Of a stretch of DNA of 64,000 bases, positions 9,158-18,173 are shown piece after piece. Below the pieces are notes generated by a model. The model was not told the DNA's origin. It ran no database searches and saw nothing but the letters and a program-made list of their open reading frames with translations. How positions within the stretch are numbered: position 1 is the first letter of the stretch; each line of letters opens with the position of its first letter. Position numbers and translations under genes: made by a program. This stretch comes from GWE2-51-13 sp041736705 (GTDB lineage: Bacteria > Bacillota_I > Bacilli_A > Erysipelotrichales > Erysipelotrichaceae): positions 139,410-203,409 of the forward strand of contig JBGSTC010000004.1 in NCBI GenBank assembly GCA_041736705.1. The letters run 5' to 3'.

Positions 9158-10006
9158 TTATACACACATGACTTCAAGACCGACTCCTGCTTCAATACTT
9201 GGTGTCGTATTCCATAATGCGAGTTTACAATGTTGGTCGGTGTCGTGACAAATATAGAATTTCTCGATGTTCACCGACTTAACATACTCACACGTTTTAT
9301 CCAGTTGTGATTGAGGAACCTCGTCGATCCTAAGATGCGAACCGCCAAGATACGTATTTACTTTCGTAGCACCGGTAATCTTCTTTGCATACTCCATGAT
9401 GTTACAGATTCCATAATGTGCACACGCAGCGACGATACTTACTTCATCATTGTTTTTATGTAGATAGCATATTTGCGAATCTTCGTCGACAACATCATCG
9501 ATCCATTCGCTTCCAGATTTTTTCTTTGCCTTCTGAGGCACGACATGTTCGAAGTCGTTGGTCCTTTCCGTTATGCCCATGAACCACACGTTCTTCGTCA
9601 ATTTCATTGGCTCCGGGCTGATTATGAGTTTGAAGTATTTTTCGATGAACTCACGGCTGACATCAAGCCCTGATGAATGATTTTTCTGGAAATTGTATCG
9701 TATCGCGAAGATACCTTCTTCCGATACGATGAAAACCGGTCTTTTGGGCATGGCGTTGTCATTGAAATACTTTAGCAAGTACTTCAACCCCCCTGAATGA
9801 TCACGATGACAATGGGATAAAATGACATAGTCCACCGTTCTAAGGTCGATATCCAAATCTTCGGCGTTTTTTATGAACTTGTCAGAGAAACCAAAGTCGT
9901 AAAGAATTTTTATATCTTCATCCTCGATCCATGCTGAGAATCCATGCTCCGCATTCAAGTATTTGGTAAACAAGCTTGTGTTCTCCATGAGTAGTGTGAC
10001 TTTCAT
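9158..10006 (-). CDS. MBL-fold metallo-hydrolase, last gene of the sugar-acid PTS operon
   Basis: Metallo-beta-lactamase fold with the metal site HCHRDHSGG near residue 63, further His in AACAHYG, and a C-terminal His (ICHDTDQHC). This pattern resembles the branch annotated as dihydropterin-ribofuranosylaminobenzene-phosphate synthase-like, whose members are often mis-annotated lactonases. In this operon a lactone- or phosphoester-cleaving role is a plausible inference. AAAGGAG lies 6 bases before the ATG. A terminator-like hairpin separates it from the phosphotriesterase-like gene, so expression may be lower than that of the upstream genes. No terminator is evident after its stop. Confidence 0.8.
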   Translation of the reverse strand: MKVTLLMENTSLFTKYLNAEHGFSAWIEDEDIKILYDFGFSDKFIKNAEDLDIDLRTVDYVILSHCHRDHSGGLKYLLKYFNDNAMPKRPVFIVSEEGIFAIRYNFQKNHSSGLDVSREFIEKYFKLIISPEPMKLTKNVWFMGITERTNDFEHVVPQKAKKKSGSEWIDDVVDEDSQICYLHKNNDEVSIVAACAHYGICNIMEYAKKITGATKVNTYLGGSHLRIDEVPQSQLDKTCEYVKSVNIEKFYICHDTDQHCKLALWNTTPSIEAGVGLEVMCV

Positions 10007-10031
10007 TTCTTTCTCCTTTTAAAACAAATAG

Positions 10032-10059
10032 GAAAAGAAGCATGGTCGCCCATACTTCT
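10032..10059 (-). terminator. Intra-operon hairpin, partial terminator
   Basis: Minus-strand stem of 10 pairs (AGAAG.ATGG with CCAT.CTTCT) and 4-base loop, followed by TTTTCC. It lies between the phosphotriesterase-like stop and the MBL gene and may attenuate the last gene or protect the upstream mRNA. Confidence 0.5.
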
Positions 10060-10069
10060 TTTCTTGAGA

Positions 10070-11020
10070 TTAGTACGCCAAGAATTTCTTTGGATTTTCA
10101 TAGAAAATGTTGTTGATGGTTTCATCATCGACACCATATTCTTTCATCAAGGATGGGAGATATTTCGGAATGTATTCAAACCCCGGTGCGCCGTTGTATG
10201 CTTTGAGATATGATGCCCTACCCCAGTCGCCACCGATCATGATTCGATTGCCATACCCCTTCTCACTCATCGCCTTGATAATGTCCATCGTTGCACTCAC
10301 AGGATTGTATTTGACTCTTGCGACACAATCATACTGAACGAATACACCTTCACGCAATACCATTTCGTGATAAACAGGGTCGGCGTTCCGATCGAGATGA
10401 CCGATGCAGATTTTATCTGCTTGAACCCCTTCTTCTTTGAAGATCCTTACTTGCTCCAAGCCCATCGTCCCCATGTGAGTGTGCGTTTTGATCGGAATTC
10501 CGGTCTTGACGGATACTCTTGCGACGACGCGAAGCAGTTTTTCTTCCAGTGGTGTGATGATATAGTAGCTTGTACCGGCTTTCACCAAGCCCGGTTTGAC
10601 CCCTGAGTGTTTAACGATCGGTCCACAGAAGTCGTTGACTTCGATTCCTTTCTCAACTTCCGATACAATGATATCCACAAGTTGTTCGATCGAGTATTTA
10701 TGGACGAAGTGTGTCTTGTCATAAAGTTTGCCTCGGTGAAATCCAGTGATTGCGATGATATTCGCATCGATGCCTTCATTGATGGCGATCAATTCATTGA
10801 TGCCTCTACCGACTCCTAGCGGTTGCATGTCGACCATCGTTTTACCACCTGCGTCGACAAAGCTTTGAAGTTCTTTTCTGGACTTCTCGATGCTTTCAAT
10901 CCCAAAGTCCTTATCTTCGATGACTTCCATACCACCGGATTTCCATAGATGGTCGTGGATATCCACAAATCCTAACTGCTCAGGAGAAATTTCTCCACGA
11001 AGTGTTTTGATCGTTTTCAT
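10070..11020 (-). CDS. Phosphotriesterase-family (amidohydrolase) metal hydrolase
   Basis: A 316-residue TIM-barrel hydrolase of the PTE/Php family. Metal ligands are DIHDHLW near residue 20, the bridging Lys in GLVKAGTSYY, the two His of KTHTHMG, IGHLDRN, and the Asp of GGDWGRA. Relatives hydrolyse lactones or phosphorylated sugar lactones in catabolic operons as well as organophosphates. With an ascorbate-type PTS, an aldolase and an MBL enzyme around it, a phospho-lactonase role is the likeliest inference. It starts 10 bases after the EIIC stop with GGTGAG as ribosome site. Confidence 0.85.
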   Translation of the reverse strand: MKTIKTLRGEISPEQLGFVDIHDHLWKSGGMEVIEDKDFGIESIEKSRKELQSFVDAGGKTMVDMQPLGVGRGINELIAINEGIDANIIAITGFHRGKLYDKTHFVHKYSIEQLVDIIVSEVEKGIEVNDFCGPIVKHSGVKPGLVKAGTSYYIITPLEEKLLRVVARVSVKTGIPIKTHTHMGTMGLEQVRIFKEEGVQADKICIGHLDRNADPVYHEMVLREGVFVQYDCVARVKYNPVSATMDIIKAMSEKGYGNRIMIGGDWGRASYLKAYNGAPGFEYIPKYLPSLMKEYGVDDETINNIFYENPKKFLAY

Positions 11021-11030
11021 AACTCACCGA

Positions 11031-12320
11031 TTACGCTGCGAAGAACTGGAAGAACATTTTTAGGACACCGAAGACACCAAACCACAATGTACTCCAATCC
11101 GAATGTCCCCAGATGGCGATTTGAACATTGGATACATAAGCCAACCCGGCCGATCCGCAAATAGTGACGATACCCATGATGAAGGTTGCACCGATGACAC
11201 CTTTCCAACCTCCCCATGAGTTCGCAAAGACACCTAAGGTGCTACCACCGAAGAACAAAGGAATGACGCTGGGAATGGCGATGATTGGAGAACCTAAAGC
11301 GATAAGCAATCCAACTCCTGTGAATTGTCCTGCAACCGTTGTAATAAATCCGAGCAATGCCGCTTTAGGGGCATAGGACCAGAAGATCGGGCTATCGACC
11401 GCCGCGACCGCTCCCGGAACCAACTTATCGGAGAACCCTTTAAAGGCAGGCAGTAGTTCGTTAAGAAACATTCTTACTCCAGACAATAGGACGAAGATAC
11501 CAACGGCCATCGTCAATCCAAGATTCATCCCATAGAGCACATAGTTGGTCGCTCCGGAGTATTTCCCGACGATCGTGGGACCGGCGAACACTGCGATTGC
11601 CAGATAGATTAATCCCATGATGATACTGTAAGAGATGACGGAGTCGCTGAACACCGATAACCAGCCTGGGAGATCAATGTTTTCAGCACTATCTTCTTTT
11701 TTACCAAAAAGTCTGGCAAGTTGAGTTGTAATGATACCTGAGATGCACAAATTATGACCTAGGGTTAGTGGTGTGTCCCCTAAAAGCGGGTTCAAGAATT
11801 TGCGTAGAAGATACGGGAAGAACCACCAGTAGACAGCACAGACAATAACCGCTGTCGCGGTAAGCGCCATTCCGCTGAGTCCGGTTGTTGCATAGATTAA
11901 GAAGGTTAGTGCGACCGTATCGACATATGCGACATGACCGGTAAGAAAAATCGTCTTAATCGGGGTGAACTTCGCGAGTAGTAAATTCACTAACCAAGCC
12001 GAGATCATGATCAATCCGATGTTTGCCAAGCTGTCCTTCTCAAGAACGGTCAATGCTTCGGCGGTCGCCGTCCACATGTCCGTGCCGACACCCCGAATCC
12101 CGACGGACTCAGTGAAAATCTTGATGATGGCTTCAGAAGCAACCTTGAGTTGACCTGAACCTACGCTGAGAATCATCATACCGACAATCGTTTTAATTAC
12201 AGAGACCAGTGTGGATTTCGCATCCATTTTGCGTAATAGACAACCGACTAAAACGATGATCCCCATAAAGTATGCCGGGGTTTTGAAAATTTGATTGATA
12301 AAGAAATCCAATACTTGCAT
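11031..12320 (-). CDS. PTS ascorbate-type EIIC (UlaA/SgaT family)
   Basis: Integral membrane permease of a phosphotransferase system, 429 residues. About eleven hydrophobic segments are visible, with family motifs TPAYFMGIIVLVG near the N-terminus, FLTGHVAYVDT, TLGHNLCISG and the C-terminal FFGGSTLGVFAN loop. It couples sugar uptake to phosphorylation through the adjacent EIIB. L-ascorbate is the founding substrate, but many UlaA-like carriers move other sugar acids or polyols. The ribosome site AGGGAGG is strong. No separate EIIA is encoded here; the EIIA domain at the end of the operon's regulator may supply or sense phosphate. Confidence 0.93.
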   Translation of the reverse strand: MQVLDFFINQIFKTPAYFMGIIVLVGCLLRKMDAKSTLVSVIKTIVGMMILSVGSGQLKVASEAIIKIFTESVGIRGVGTDMWTATAEALTVLEKDSLANIGLIMISAWLVNLLLAKFTPIKTIFLTGHVAYVDTVALTFLIYATTGLSGMALTATAVIVCAVYWWFFPYLLRKFLNPLLGDTPLTLGHNLCISGIITTQLARLFGKKEDSAENIDLPGWLSVFSDSVISYSIIMGLIYLAIAVFAGPTIVGKYSGATNYVLYGMNLGLTMAVGIFVLLSGVRMFLNELLPAFKGFSDKLVPGAVAAVDSPIFWSYAPKAALLGFITTVAGQFTGVGLLIALGSPIIAIPSVIPLFFGGSTLGVFANSWGGWKGVIGATFIMGIVTICGSAGLAYVSNVQIAIWGHSDWSTLWFGVFGVLKMFFQFFAA

Positions 12321-12332
12321 ATATGCCTCCCT

Positions 12333-12626
12333 TTATTTCTTGTTAATGTAGTTATTTGTAAGAACTTCCAACGAACCAAGATCAAAATAGTTAATTACAG
12401 GAATGACGTGAATGTTCGTTCCTTCGACCGACATCATCACTTGCGGCGCCAACGCGCTACTTGTGTATATCGCATCTAATTTTTCACCCTTTAGTCCAGA
12501 TATATCGAATACCGTCACCTGGGCGTTAACCCCCATTTTGCTGTAGACGGTTTCGAGATTCATCTTAAGCATCAAACTACTTCCCGCACCGAAAGTGCAG
12601 CATACTCCGATTTTAAGTTTTTCCAT
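12333..12626 (-). CDS. PTS ascorbate-type EIIB
   Basis: A small cytosolic phosphocarrier (97 residues) of the SgaB/UlaB type. The P-loop-like CCTFGAGSS carries the phospho-acceptor Cys (Cys9 or Cys10). The frame is open to 12641, but AAAGGGAG lies inside that extension 4 bases before the ATG at 12626, which fixes the start. It is followed 12 bases later by its membrane partner EIIC. Confidence 0.9.
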   Translation of the reverse strand: MEKLKIGVCCTFGAGSSLMLKMNLETVYSKMGVNAQVTVFDISGLKGEKLDAIYTSSALAPQVMMSVEGTNIHVIPVINYFDLGSLEVLTNNYINKK

Positions 12627-12653
12627 ATTTCTCCCTTTCATTGAAGAATGAGT

Positions 12654-13253
12654 CTATAGTGTTAGGTCGACACCTCCCATGAGGAGAGCGTGGACATAGC
12701 TTTCGCTTAAGTCCTCCACAAACTCCGTTGTTTCATAACAATCTGCGAGTGTTTGGCCAACACATATCAATCCATGGTTCTGAATGAGAACCGCGTTTTT
12801 CGAAGACAAATGTTTGATGATCTGTTCGTTTAGTCCAGGACTGTCCGGAAAATCGAAGGGTACGATATCTACAGACCCCTTACAGTGGAATTTCATCCCG
12901 ACCGTGATATAGGGTATGCCTTTGTTAACAAGGGCGAGGGATGTCGCATAGGTGGAATGTGTATGAATGATTGCTTTGACATCCTTTCTGGCTTGATAAA
13001 TCGCCAAGTGGAATGAACTGTCTCTTGAAGCCGGTGAGGGCTTTGACACGAATGTTCCATCGATGTTCATAATATTAACCTGCTCCACTGAGAGTTCGTC
13101 ATAGTCGAGCTTACTTGGACTGATAGCGATTGTATTTTCGTCGATCAACAGCGACATGCTTCCCTTGTTGCATCCTTCACTCACAAGTTGATTTCGCTTC
13201 AATTTCCGGGCTGTTTGGATGAATGATAGGATTTGTTGGTTCTGTATCATCAT
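12654..13253 (-). CDS. Class II aldolase/adducin-family enzyme
   Basis: Cytosolic zinc aldolase or epimerase of the FucA/AraD/UlaF type, 199 residues. Motifs are the substrate-phosphate region NKGSMSL, the catalytic acid region, zinc histidines IHTHS and QNHGLI, and PDSPG. It would cleave or epimerise the phosphorylated keto-sugar made after PTS uptake. Its ATG overlaps the TGA of the regulator gene by one base, with AAAGGA upstream; a second in-frame ATG follows directly. Exact reaction (fuculose-, ribulose- or other phosphate) is not decided by sequence inspection. Confidence 0.85.
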   Translation of the reverse strand: MMIQNQQILSFIQTARKLKRNQLVSEGCNKGSMSLLIDENTIAISPSKLDYDELSVEQVNIMNIDGTFVSKPSPASRDSSFHLAIYQARKDVKAIIHTHSTYATSLALVNKGIPYITVGMKFHCKGSVDIVPFDFPDSPGLNEQIIKHLSSKNAVLIQNHGLICVGQTLADCYETTEFVEDLSESYVHALLMGGVDLTL

Positions 13254-15352
13254 CAGTTTCCTTTCGTAGAAATAAGATTCATTATTTCACTCGTGCATCC
13301 CGCATTCCTGATCAATTGAATGTTCTCCGGTTCATTAAGCAATTTTGCCAAATCAGATAAAGCAACCATATGTGAACTGTTGTCGATCGCCGAGAGAGCG
13401 AATACCAGATCGACCGGATCGTTTTCAGGATGTCCGAAGACAACCGGTTCGCTTAAGCGAAGCAAACTGATTCCGATGCATTTCACGCCGTCTGAAGACC
13501 TGGAGTGTGGAAGGGCGATTCCCTTCCCGATGACGATATACGCACCGATCGACTTCACGACACTCACCATACTATCAATGTATCTTTCTTCAATACAATC
13601 ATTGATCAACAACAGATTACCTGCCCTTCGTACTGCGTCTTCCCAGTTTTTGGCATGAAAATCGAGTTCGATTAATCCTTCATTCATTACATCTCGCAGC
13701 ATTGGCAGACTTTTCCTTTCCAAGTTCACGTTTCGTATCAATGTAAATTCACTATTCAGATCCGAGATCAACATCTCGCGGTTCTTCACTTCACAATTCT
13801 TTTCGATAATGTCCATTAACTTCCTCAAATCGATTAAGTCATCATATTTATGATCGAAGAATTTGTCGAGTATACGGATGTCTTTTGTGGTAATCAAGGG
13901 GGTGACCTTGATTACCTCGATGTTTTTTGTTGGTAGGTCAATCGTCGTAACAATATAGTCAACACTGCTTCTAGACAAGGCGGCATTCATTTCGTGAAGC
14001 GCCACGGTACCAACGATTTTCATTTCATAGATGTTGGCAAGCTTCGAGGACAAAATATTACTGGTTCCGATTCCCGAATTACAGACGATCAGGACTTGTG
14101 GACGTCTAAATCTCCCTAAAGTTTCTTTCATACACGCCGATGCGAAGTGAATCGTTATATATCCGATTTCATCTTCCGACATTTCAAGTTCGGACATACT
14201 GTCGATCAGTTGGAAATTCTGCCTAACTGAATCGAAGATTTCTCGATAATTCTTCTTGATATCTTCCAATAATGGATTTACTTGCTTAAGCGAATTTCTC
14301 ATACGATAGATTGCAGGTCGTACGTGATAAATCAAATCGTTATAAAGTTTAATGTTCTTCGAGAAGTCTCGCCCCAGATCAAACCCCACTTTATTTATGA
14401 GATTACAGACGATCATTTGGATTTCCGCATAATTCTTCAAATCGTTGGATGAATCTGAATTTACATTCGTACTCCCCAAGAGTTGAATCGTCAGGTATCC
14501 GATTTCATCTTTACTCAACACAAGATTGAAATGCGTCTCGAGTTCCTTGGTTAACTTGAACACTTCAGCGAACTCCTTTAATACATATAGACTCTCAAGT
14601 TTCAGTGAATCCAGTACGATCGTTCGTTTCTGTTGAACCCTAAGCAAACAGAGTTCGATGCTCGACATAAATCCAAAGAATGAGATGTCAGATAGTTTCT
14701 TCTCCAACTGATTCTCTAGACTATAAACGAGTTCGAGAATATACTGGATTGCTTCGTAACTTCTCAATTTGTAAAACTTATTACTAATCGATCCTCGATA
14801 GTACTTCTCGATATCATAAATGATGTTGATGTCGGAATTGTTGATATGTCGACTTAACATATAGGTCCGTAACGAGCCTTCATCTCCCTGCATTTTCACA
14901 CCGTATCTTGAATTCGAGATAATCTGCAGCCCTGCCTTCTCAACTTCGTTTCTCAGTGTATTCAGGTCATTGATCGTCGTTCCTTTACTCACTTGTAGTC
15001 TCTCGGCAAGATCATAAACTTTGATGAACCCCGGTTGACTTATTAGTATTTTGAGAAGCAGTTCGATTCTTTCATTGTTGTTGATAATGATTGAACCAAT
15101 TCCTCGATCGTCGATAATGTTTCTCAAACGAAGTCTGTCATCAGCGGAATAGTCGATCGATACTCCGTGTTTCCGGATTCGCGTTAAACAAGGCAACCCG
15201 TTACTTAACAGAAAATAGTCTATTTCATCTAAATCTGTCTGAATCGTACGAACACTGATTCCAAAACTCTCAGATAAGTTTCCAAGGAGGATTGGCGTAT
15301 CGGCACTTTGTAACCGATTAAGTATTTTTATACAACGTTGGTTAATGAGCAC
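13253..15352 (-). CDS. PRD-type PTS regulator (BglG/MtlR-like) with EIIB- and EIIA-like domains
   Basis: Transcription regulator of 699 residues, first gene of the operon. Order: N-terminal helix-turn-helix domains (to about 165), two PRD domains (about 190-400), an EIIB-like domain with the Cys motif IVCNSGIGTS near 415, and a C-terminal EIIA domain with the phospho-His motif GIALPHSRS. Such proteins are usually DNA-binding activators, switched by phosphorylation from HPr and the cognate EIIB. Context says it controls the aldolase-EIIB-EIIC-hydrolase genes behind it. A TATAAT box lies at 15498-15503 without a clear -35. Confidence 0.93.
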   Translation of the reverse strand: MLINQRCIKILNRLQSADTPILLGNLSESFGISVRTIQTDLDEIDYFLLSNGLPCLTRIRKHGVSIDYSADDRLRLRNIIDDRGIGSIIINNNERIELLLKILISQPGFIKVYDLAERLQVSKGTTINDLNTLRNEVEKAGLQIISNSRYGVKMQGDEGSLRTYMLSRHINNSDINIIYDIEKYYRGSISNKFYKLRSYEAIQYILELVYSLENQLEKKLSDISFFGFMSSIELCLLRVQQKRTIVLDSLKLESLYVLKEFAEVFKLTKELETHFNLVLSKDEIGYLTIQLLGSTNVNSDSSNDLKNYAEIQMIVCNLINKVGFDLGRDFSKNIKLYNDLIYHVRPAIYRMRNSLKQVNPLLEDIKKNYREIFDSVRQNFQLIDSMSELEMSEDEIGYITIHFASACMKETLGRFRRPQVLIVCNSGIGTSNILSSKLANIYEMKIVGTVALHEMNAALSRSSVDYIVTTIDLPTKNIEVIKVTPLITTKDIRILDKFFDHKYDDLIDLRKLMDIIEKNCEVKNREMLISDLNSEFTLIRNVNLERKSLPMLRDVMNEGLIELDFHAKNWEDAVRRAGNLLLINDCIEERYIDSMVSVVKSIGAYIVIGKGIALPHSRSSDGVKCIGISLLRLSEPVVFGHPENDPVDLVFALSAIDNSSHMVALSDLAKLLNEPENIQLIRNAGCTSEIMNLISTKGN

Positions 15353-15567
15353 TTTTTTCTACCTTTCCATGACTTCATCATAAGTGAAGCTCATGCGATA
15401 AAGAAGTTCAAATCTCTTCATATTGGTTCATGAAGTAAACGATGTCGCGAATAAATGTGAAATTTTCATCCGATAATGTGCAATAATCATCTTTTTCATT
15501 ATAGATTACCTGCTCGTTTAATTCTTTAGTTATCGAACTAACTGTATGTAATCATTCGTGAAGAATA

Positions 15568-15595
15568 CAAAAAAGTGTCCGAATCGGCACACTTT
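15568..15595 (-). terminator. Terminator-like hairpin in the 300-base gap before the PRD regulator
   Basis: AAAGTGT and ACACTTT form a stem, extended by CCGA/TCGG, with a run of seven T on the minus-strand side. It lies about 215 bases upstream of the regulator start. The rest of the gap (15353-15653) contains only a minus-strand TATAAT at 15498-15503 and the leader of the plus-strand gene. No minus-strand gene obviously needs this terminator. Confidence 0.5.
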
Positions 15596-15653
15596 CGTAA
15601 CATTCATTTCCTATACTGTGTCTGTAACCCGAACAGGGAACAAGGAGACTCAC

Positions 15654-16115
15654 ATGAAAAAAGCAGGAATTGTGCTTGGCGTCATCACAGCCGCACTGAT
15701 CTTGACGATGATTACGTCCAGTGTCTATGCGGCATTCCAACCTAAACGAGGGATCGAACTGGCGGCCGACGTCCTCGGCGTCACGGTCGATGAATTGATC
15801 GAGCAGAGAGATGAAACCGACAAGACGATCCATGAAATCGTCGTTGAAGCCGGGAAACTGGATGAGCTGACACAAGCTCGTTTGGACCAGATGAAGTTGG
15901 TCCTCGTCGACAAAGTCGCCAACGGCGACCTCACCCAGGCGGAAGCCGATGAATGGTATGCGGAGATGGTCGAGCGGTTGGAATACAATCTCGCCAACGG
16001 CATCACCGGAGCAGGACGCGGCGGAATGATGGGCGGACTTGGGGATTGCACAGCCGACGGTAGCGGTTCGCAGAATCGTGGCGGAAACAACCGTCAATCC
16101 AATCGGAATCGATAA
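15654..16115 (+). CDS. Exported DUF2680-like small protein
   Basis: A 153-residue protein with a signal peptide or N-terminal anchor (KKAGIVLGVITAALILTMITSSVYA, likely cleaved after VYA). A charged helical middle follows that matches DUF2680 style (KLDELTQARLDQMK, VANGDLTQAEADEWYAEM), then a Gly/Asn/Arg-rich tail with GRGGMMGG. AAGGAG 6 bases before the ATG at 15654 decides the start; the frame extends to 15558 without support. The role of the family is unknown; it occurs as small secreted proteins in Bacillota. It has its own terminator. Confidence 0.7.
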   Translation: MKKAGIVLGVITAALILTMITSSVYAAFQPKRGIELAADVLGVTVDELIEQRDETDKTIHEIVVEAGKLDELTQARLDQMKLVLVDKVANGDLTQAEADEWYAEMVERLEYNLANGITGAGRGGMMGGLGDCTADGSGSQNRGGNNRQSNRNR

Positions 16116-16122
16116 GAAAACA

Positions 16123-16153
16123 GGAAGCATCGAGAAATCGTTGCTTCCTTTTT
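16123..16153. terminator. Terminator, probably bidirectional
   Basis: GGAAGCA..CGA/TCG..TGCTTCC stem followed by TTTTT on the plus strand. It serves the DUF2680-like gene and possibly the converging lipoprotein gene. Confidence 0.8.
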
Positions 16154-16196
16154 AGTTTGAACGTCGACTAAACTATTCTTTACTCATTCCGAAGTA

Positions 16197-17249
16197 CTAG
16201 TTTTCACCGAGCCCGGTACCATCATCCGTATCTTCGTTATATGAAGCATAATACGTCGTCGCTCCGATCGTATAAACATAGATTCTGTTCTTAGCGTTTA
16301 CTACGGCATTCGGAGCACTGACAATCCAATACAGCCTAACGCTTTCGCCAGGTGCTAATTTCTTGAATTGATCTAGACTTCCGACTGCGGTAAATACTTG
16401 ATTCTCATTTAAATTGATTTCAAGGTCCGCAACTCCTCCAGCATCCGGCCAATACGTAATATAGATGCCTTGTGTTAAGCCACTTGTCGGGCTAAACATT
16501 CCACTAGTGATTACGGTTGTCCCCGTATTTTTAATCGTGAAATCGAAGACTTCATATATCTCCTCTTTGATATCGGGTAAGCGAGAGGCTGTATTCGTTT
16601 CATTTATCGCTTCAAGAGTTTCCTTCTTAAAGAGATCATTGATCTGAACATCGATTGAATACAATACGTCGTCATCATAAAAATCATTGGCAACATGAAC
16701 TTTTCGAAGCCTAGACGCTTTGTCGAGTAACCAAACTTCACTAGGTTCAATGAAGTAGCGCATTTTTAGTTTCGTTTCATTTCCGTATATGTCTTTGGCA
16801 TAAATTTCGAACATGCGCTCTCCAGCAACACTCGTATCAATTTCGCCAATGTTAACGGATGACTCATCTATCCCGGAATCATCATGAAGCGTGTATTCAA
16901 CTTTGGAGTCGTACGTTTTTCCCAAAAGAATTCTCGGATTTGACTCTCCGGATACTCCAGGACCTTGTGTGTCGACAACCTCGAAGGTGTAGAGGAAACT
17001 CTGTTTCTTACCGTCTTTCTCCACTGTAAACGAATACTCGAATGTTTGAACGGAATACTTTTCAATGACACCGTCTGTGTTCGTCAACGTCCATCCTTCA
17101 CCAACCGTGATTAGGTCGTCGAAAGTATACGTGTTCCCCATTTCAAGTGTCGACAATTTCTGCACTAACGGTACGATCGGATCCTTCTTTTCACCACACC
17201 CGGTAAAAATCAAGCTGAGCAAAATAAGCAATAGCAGTGTTCTCTTCAT
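16197..17249 (-). CDS. Lipoprotein with Ig-like domains, hypothetical
   Basis: 350 residues. The signal MKRTLLLLILLSLIF with lipobox FTGC indicates lipid attachment at the outer face of the membrane. The mature part shows two Ig/cadherin-like beta-sandwich segments, one ending in TFEVVDTQGPG and one in FEIYAKDIYGNETKLK, a pattern common in surface proteins of Bacillota. A C-terminal module follows (FDFTIKNTGTTVITSG, then LAPGESVRLYWIVSAP), as in DUF4352-like domains. The frame is open to 17279, but AAAGGGGAAAA precedes the ATG at 17249. A TTGACA/TATAGT promoter lies about 150 bases upstream. Function is unknown. Confidence 0.8.
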   Translation of the reverse strand: MKRTLLLLILLSLIFTGCGEKKDPIVPLVQKLSTLEMGNTYTFDDLITVGEGWTLTNTDGVIEKYSVQTFEYSFTVEKDGKKQSFLYTFEVVDTQGPGVSGESNPRILLGKTYDSKVEYTLHDDSGIDESSVNIGEIDTSVAGERMFEIYAKDIYGNETKLKMRYFIEPSEVWLLDKASRLRKVHVANDFYDDDVLYSIDVQINDLFKKETLEAINETNTASRLPDIKEEIYEVFDFTIKNTGTTVITSGMFSPTSGLTQGIYITYWPDAGGVADLEINLNENQVFTAVGSLDQFKKLAPGESVRLYWIVSAPNAVVNAKNRIYVYTIGATTYYASYNEDTDDGTGLGEN

Positions 17250-17395
17250 CGCTTTTCCCCTTTTTACAGATACAATCATGTTTATGATTTAGTTCGATAA
17301 ACCCCTTCAGAATCGACATTCATGCTGTTTCTTGGAAGATCTACCCAACCCTATCTGAACGAAATTATTAGTCCTGAATTTAAACCGTTACGTCT

Positions 17396-17425
17396 ACTAT
17401 ATAAGAGAATTCCATCGGGTGTCAA
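17396..17425 (-). promoter_or_regulatory. Promoter of the Ig-like lipoprotein gene
   Basis: Minus-strand TTGACA, 18-base spacer, TATAGT. It leaves a leader of about 150 bases. The remaining gap (17250-17658) shows no gene; a small imperfect palindrome around CCTAGG lies near 17462-17480. Confidence 0.55.
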
Positions 17426-17658
17426 CGTATTTCAAACTTACCCTTTCACTTATTCACAATAGAGTGTTTCCTAGGACACTAAACACTACGAAAGCCGTAA
17501 AATAAGTTCAATATGGTAATAGCTTCAAGCGTATTCAGAGTTCACTCGCGTCGATTCTTCCCTTCGATCAAACCAAAAAGAGAAACAACGAAATGTGTTA
17601 ATCACTTATTTTCCATCTTCAAATATTGAGGATCCGATAATCGAACGCTTTGGTGGCT

Positions 17659-18171
17659 CTACATTGACTGTTTCTTCAACCCTTGAAGTCTTGATGCGAT
17701 TTCACTTTTTGGCAATCGGATTTTATTGCCATTGTGCTTATCCAGTTCATGTAAGCAATCTGAATATCTCTCTTGAGTAATATGGTTCCCCGTGTAGAGT
17801 TGGTCCAGAATCCCAAGAGTTCCCAAGACGTCTACGCATTCGATTATCGCAGCCTTCCTCAAAGCCCCGTCGCCTGTAAGCAAAACGATTTTTCTTGTTT
17901 TCGCGATCGCCAATGCGATGCGGTCATATGTCGACAGCTTACGATACATTTGCCCATAACTACCTGCGAGATTAAACTCCTCGATGGTTAGTTCTGCGCT
18001 CATCAAACCGTATTCCATCAATTCTTTTCCAAGCCCGCTTGGGGACATCAATTCATCTTCGATGGCATCTATGTTCATTATGTAGGTGTAGGGCAACTTG
18101 AATGGCAATTCGGTACTCCCGATGACAGAGAAGTCTATCCAAACACTCGAATCGCTGCTTATATAATCCAT
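17659..18171 (-). CDS. PIN-domain-like protein paired with an XRE-ImmA regulator
   Basis: A 170-residue protein with a PIN-type pattern of acidic residues: Asp7 in DSSVWIDFS, Asp in TYDRIALAIAK and Asp in LLTGDGALRKAA, which in the fold form a Mg-dependent ribonuclease site. It begins 2 bases after the stop of the upstream XRE-ImmA gene, so the two are clearly one unit. PIN proteins are commonly toxins or RNA-processing nucleases, and the pairing suggests a toxin-antitoxin-like or stress module. No terminator is visible after it. An inactive PIN relative cannot be excluded without alignment. Confidence 0.7.
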   Translation of the reverse strand: MDYISSDSSVWIDFSVIGSTELPFKLPYTYIMNIDAIEDELMSPSGLGKELMEYGLMSAELTIEEFNLAGSYGQMYRKLSTYDRIALAIAKTRKIVLLTGDGALRKAAIIECVDVLGTLGILDQLYTGNHITQERYSDCLHELDKHNGNKIRLPKSEIASRLQGLKKQSM

Positions 18172-18173
18172 TT

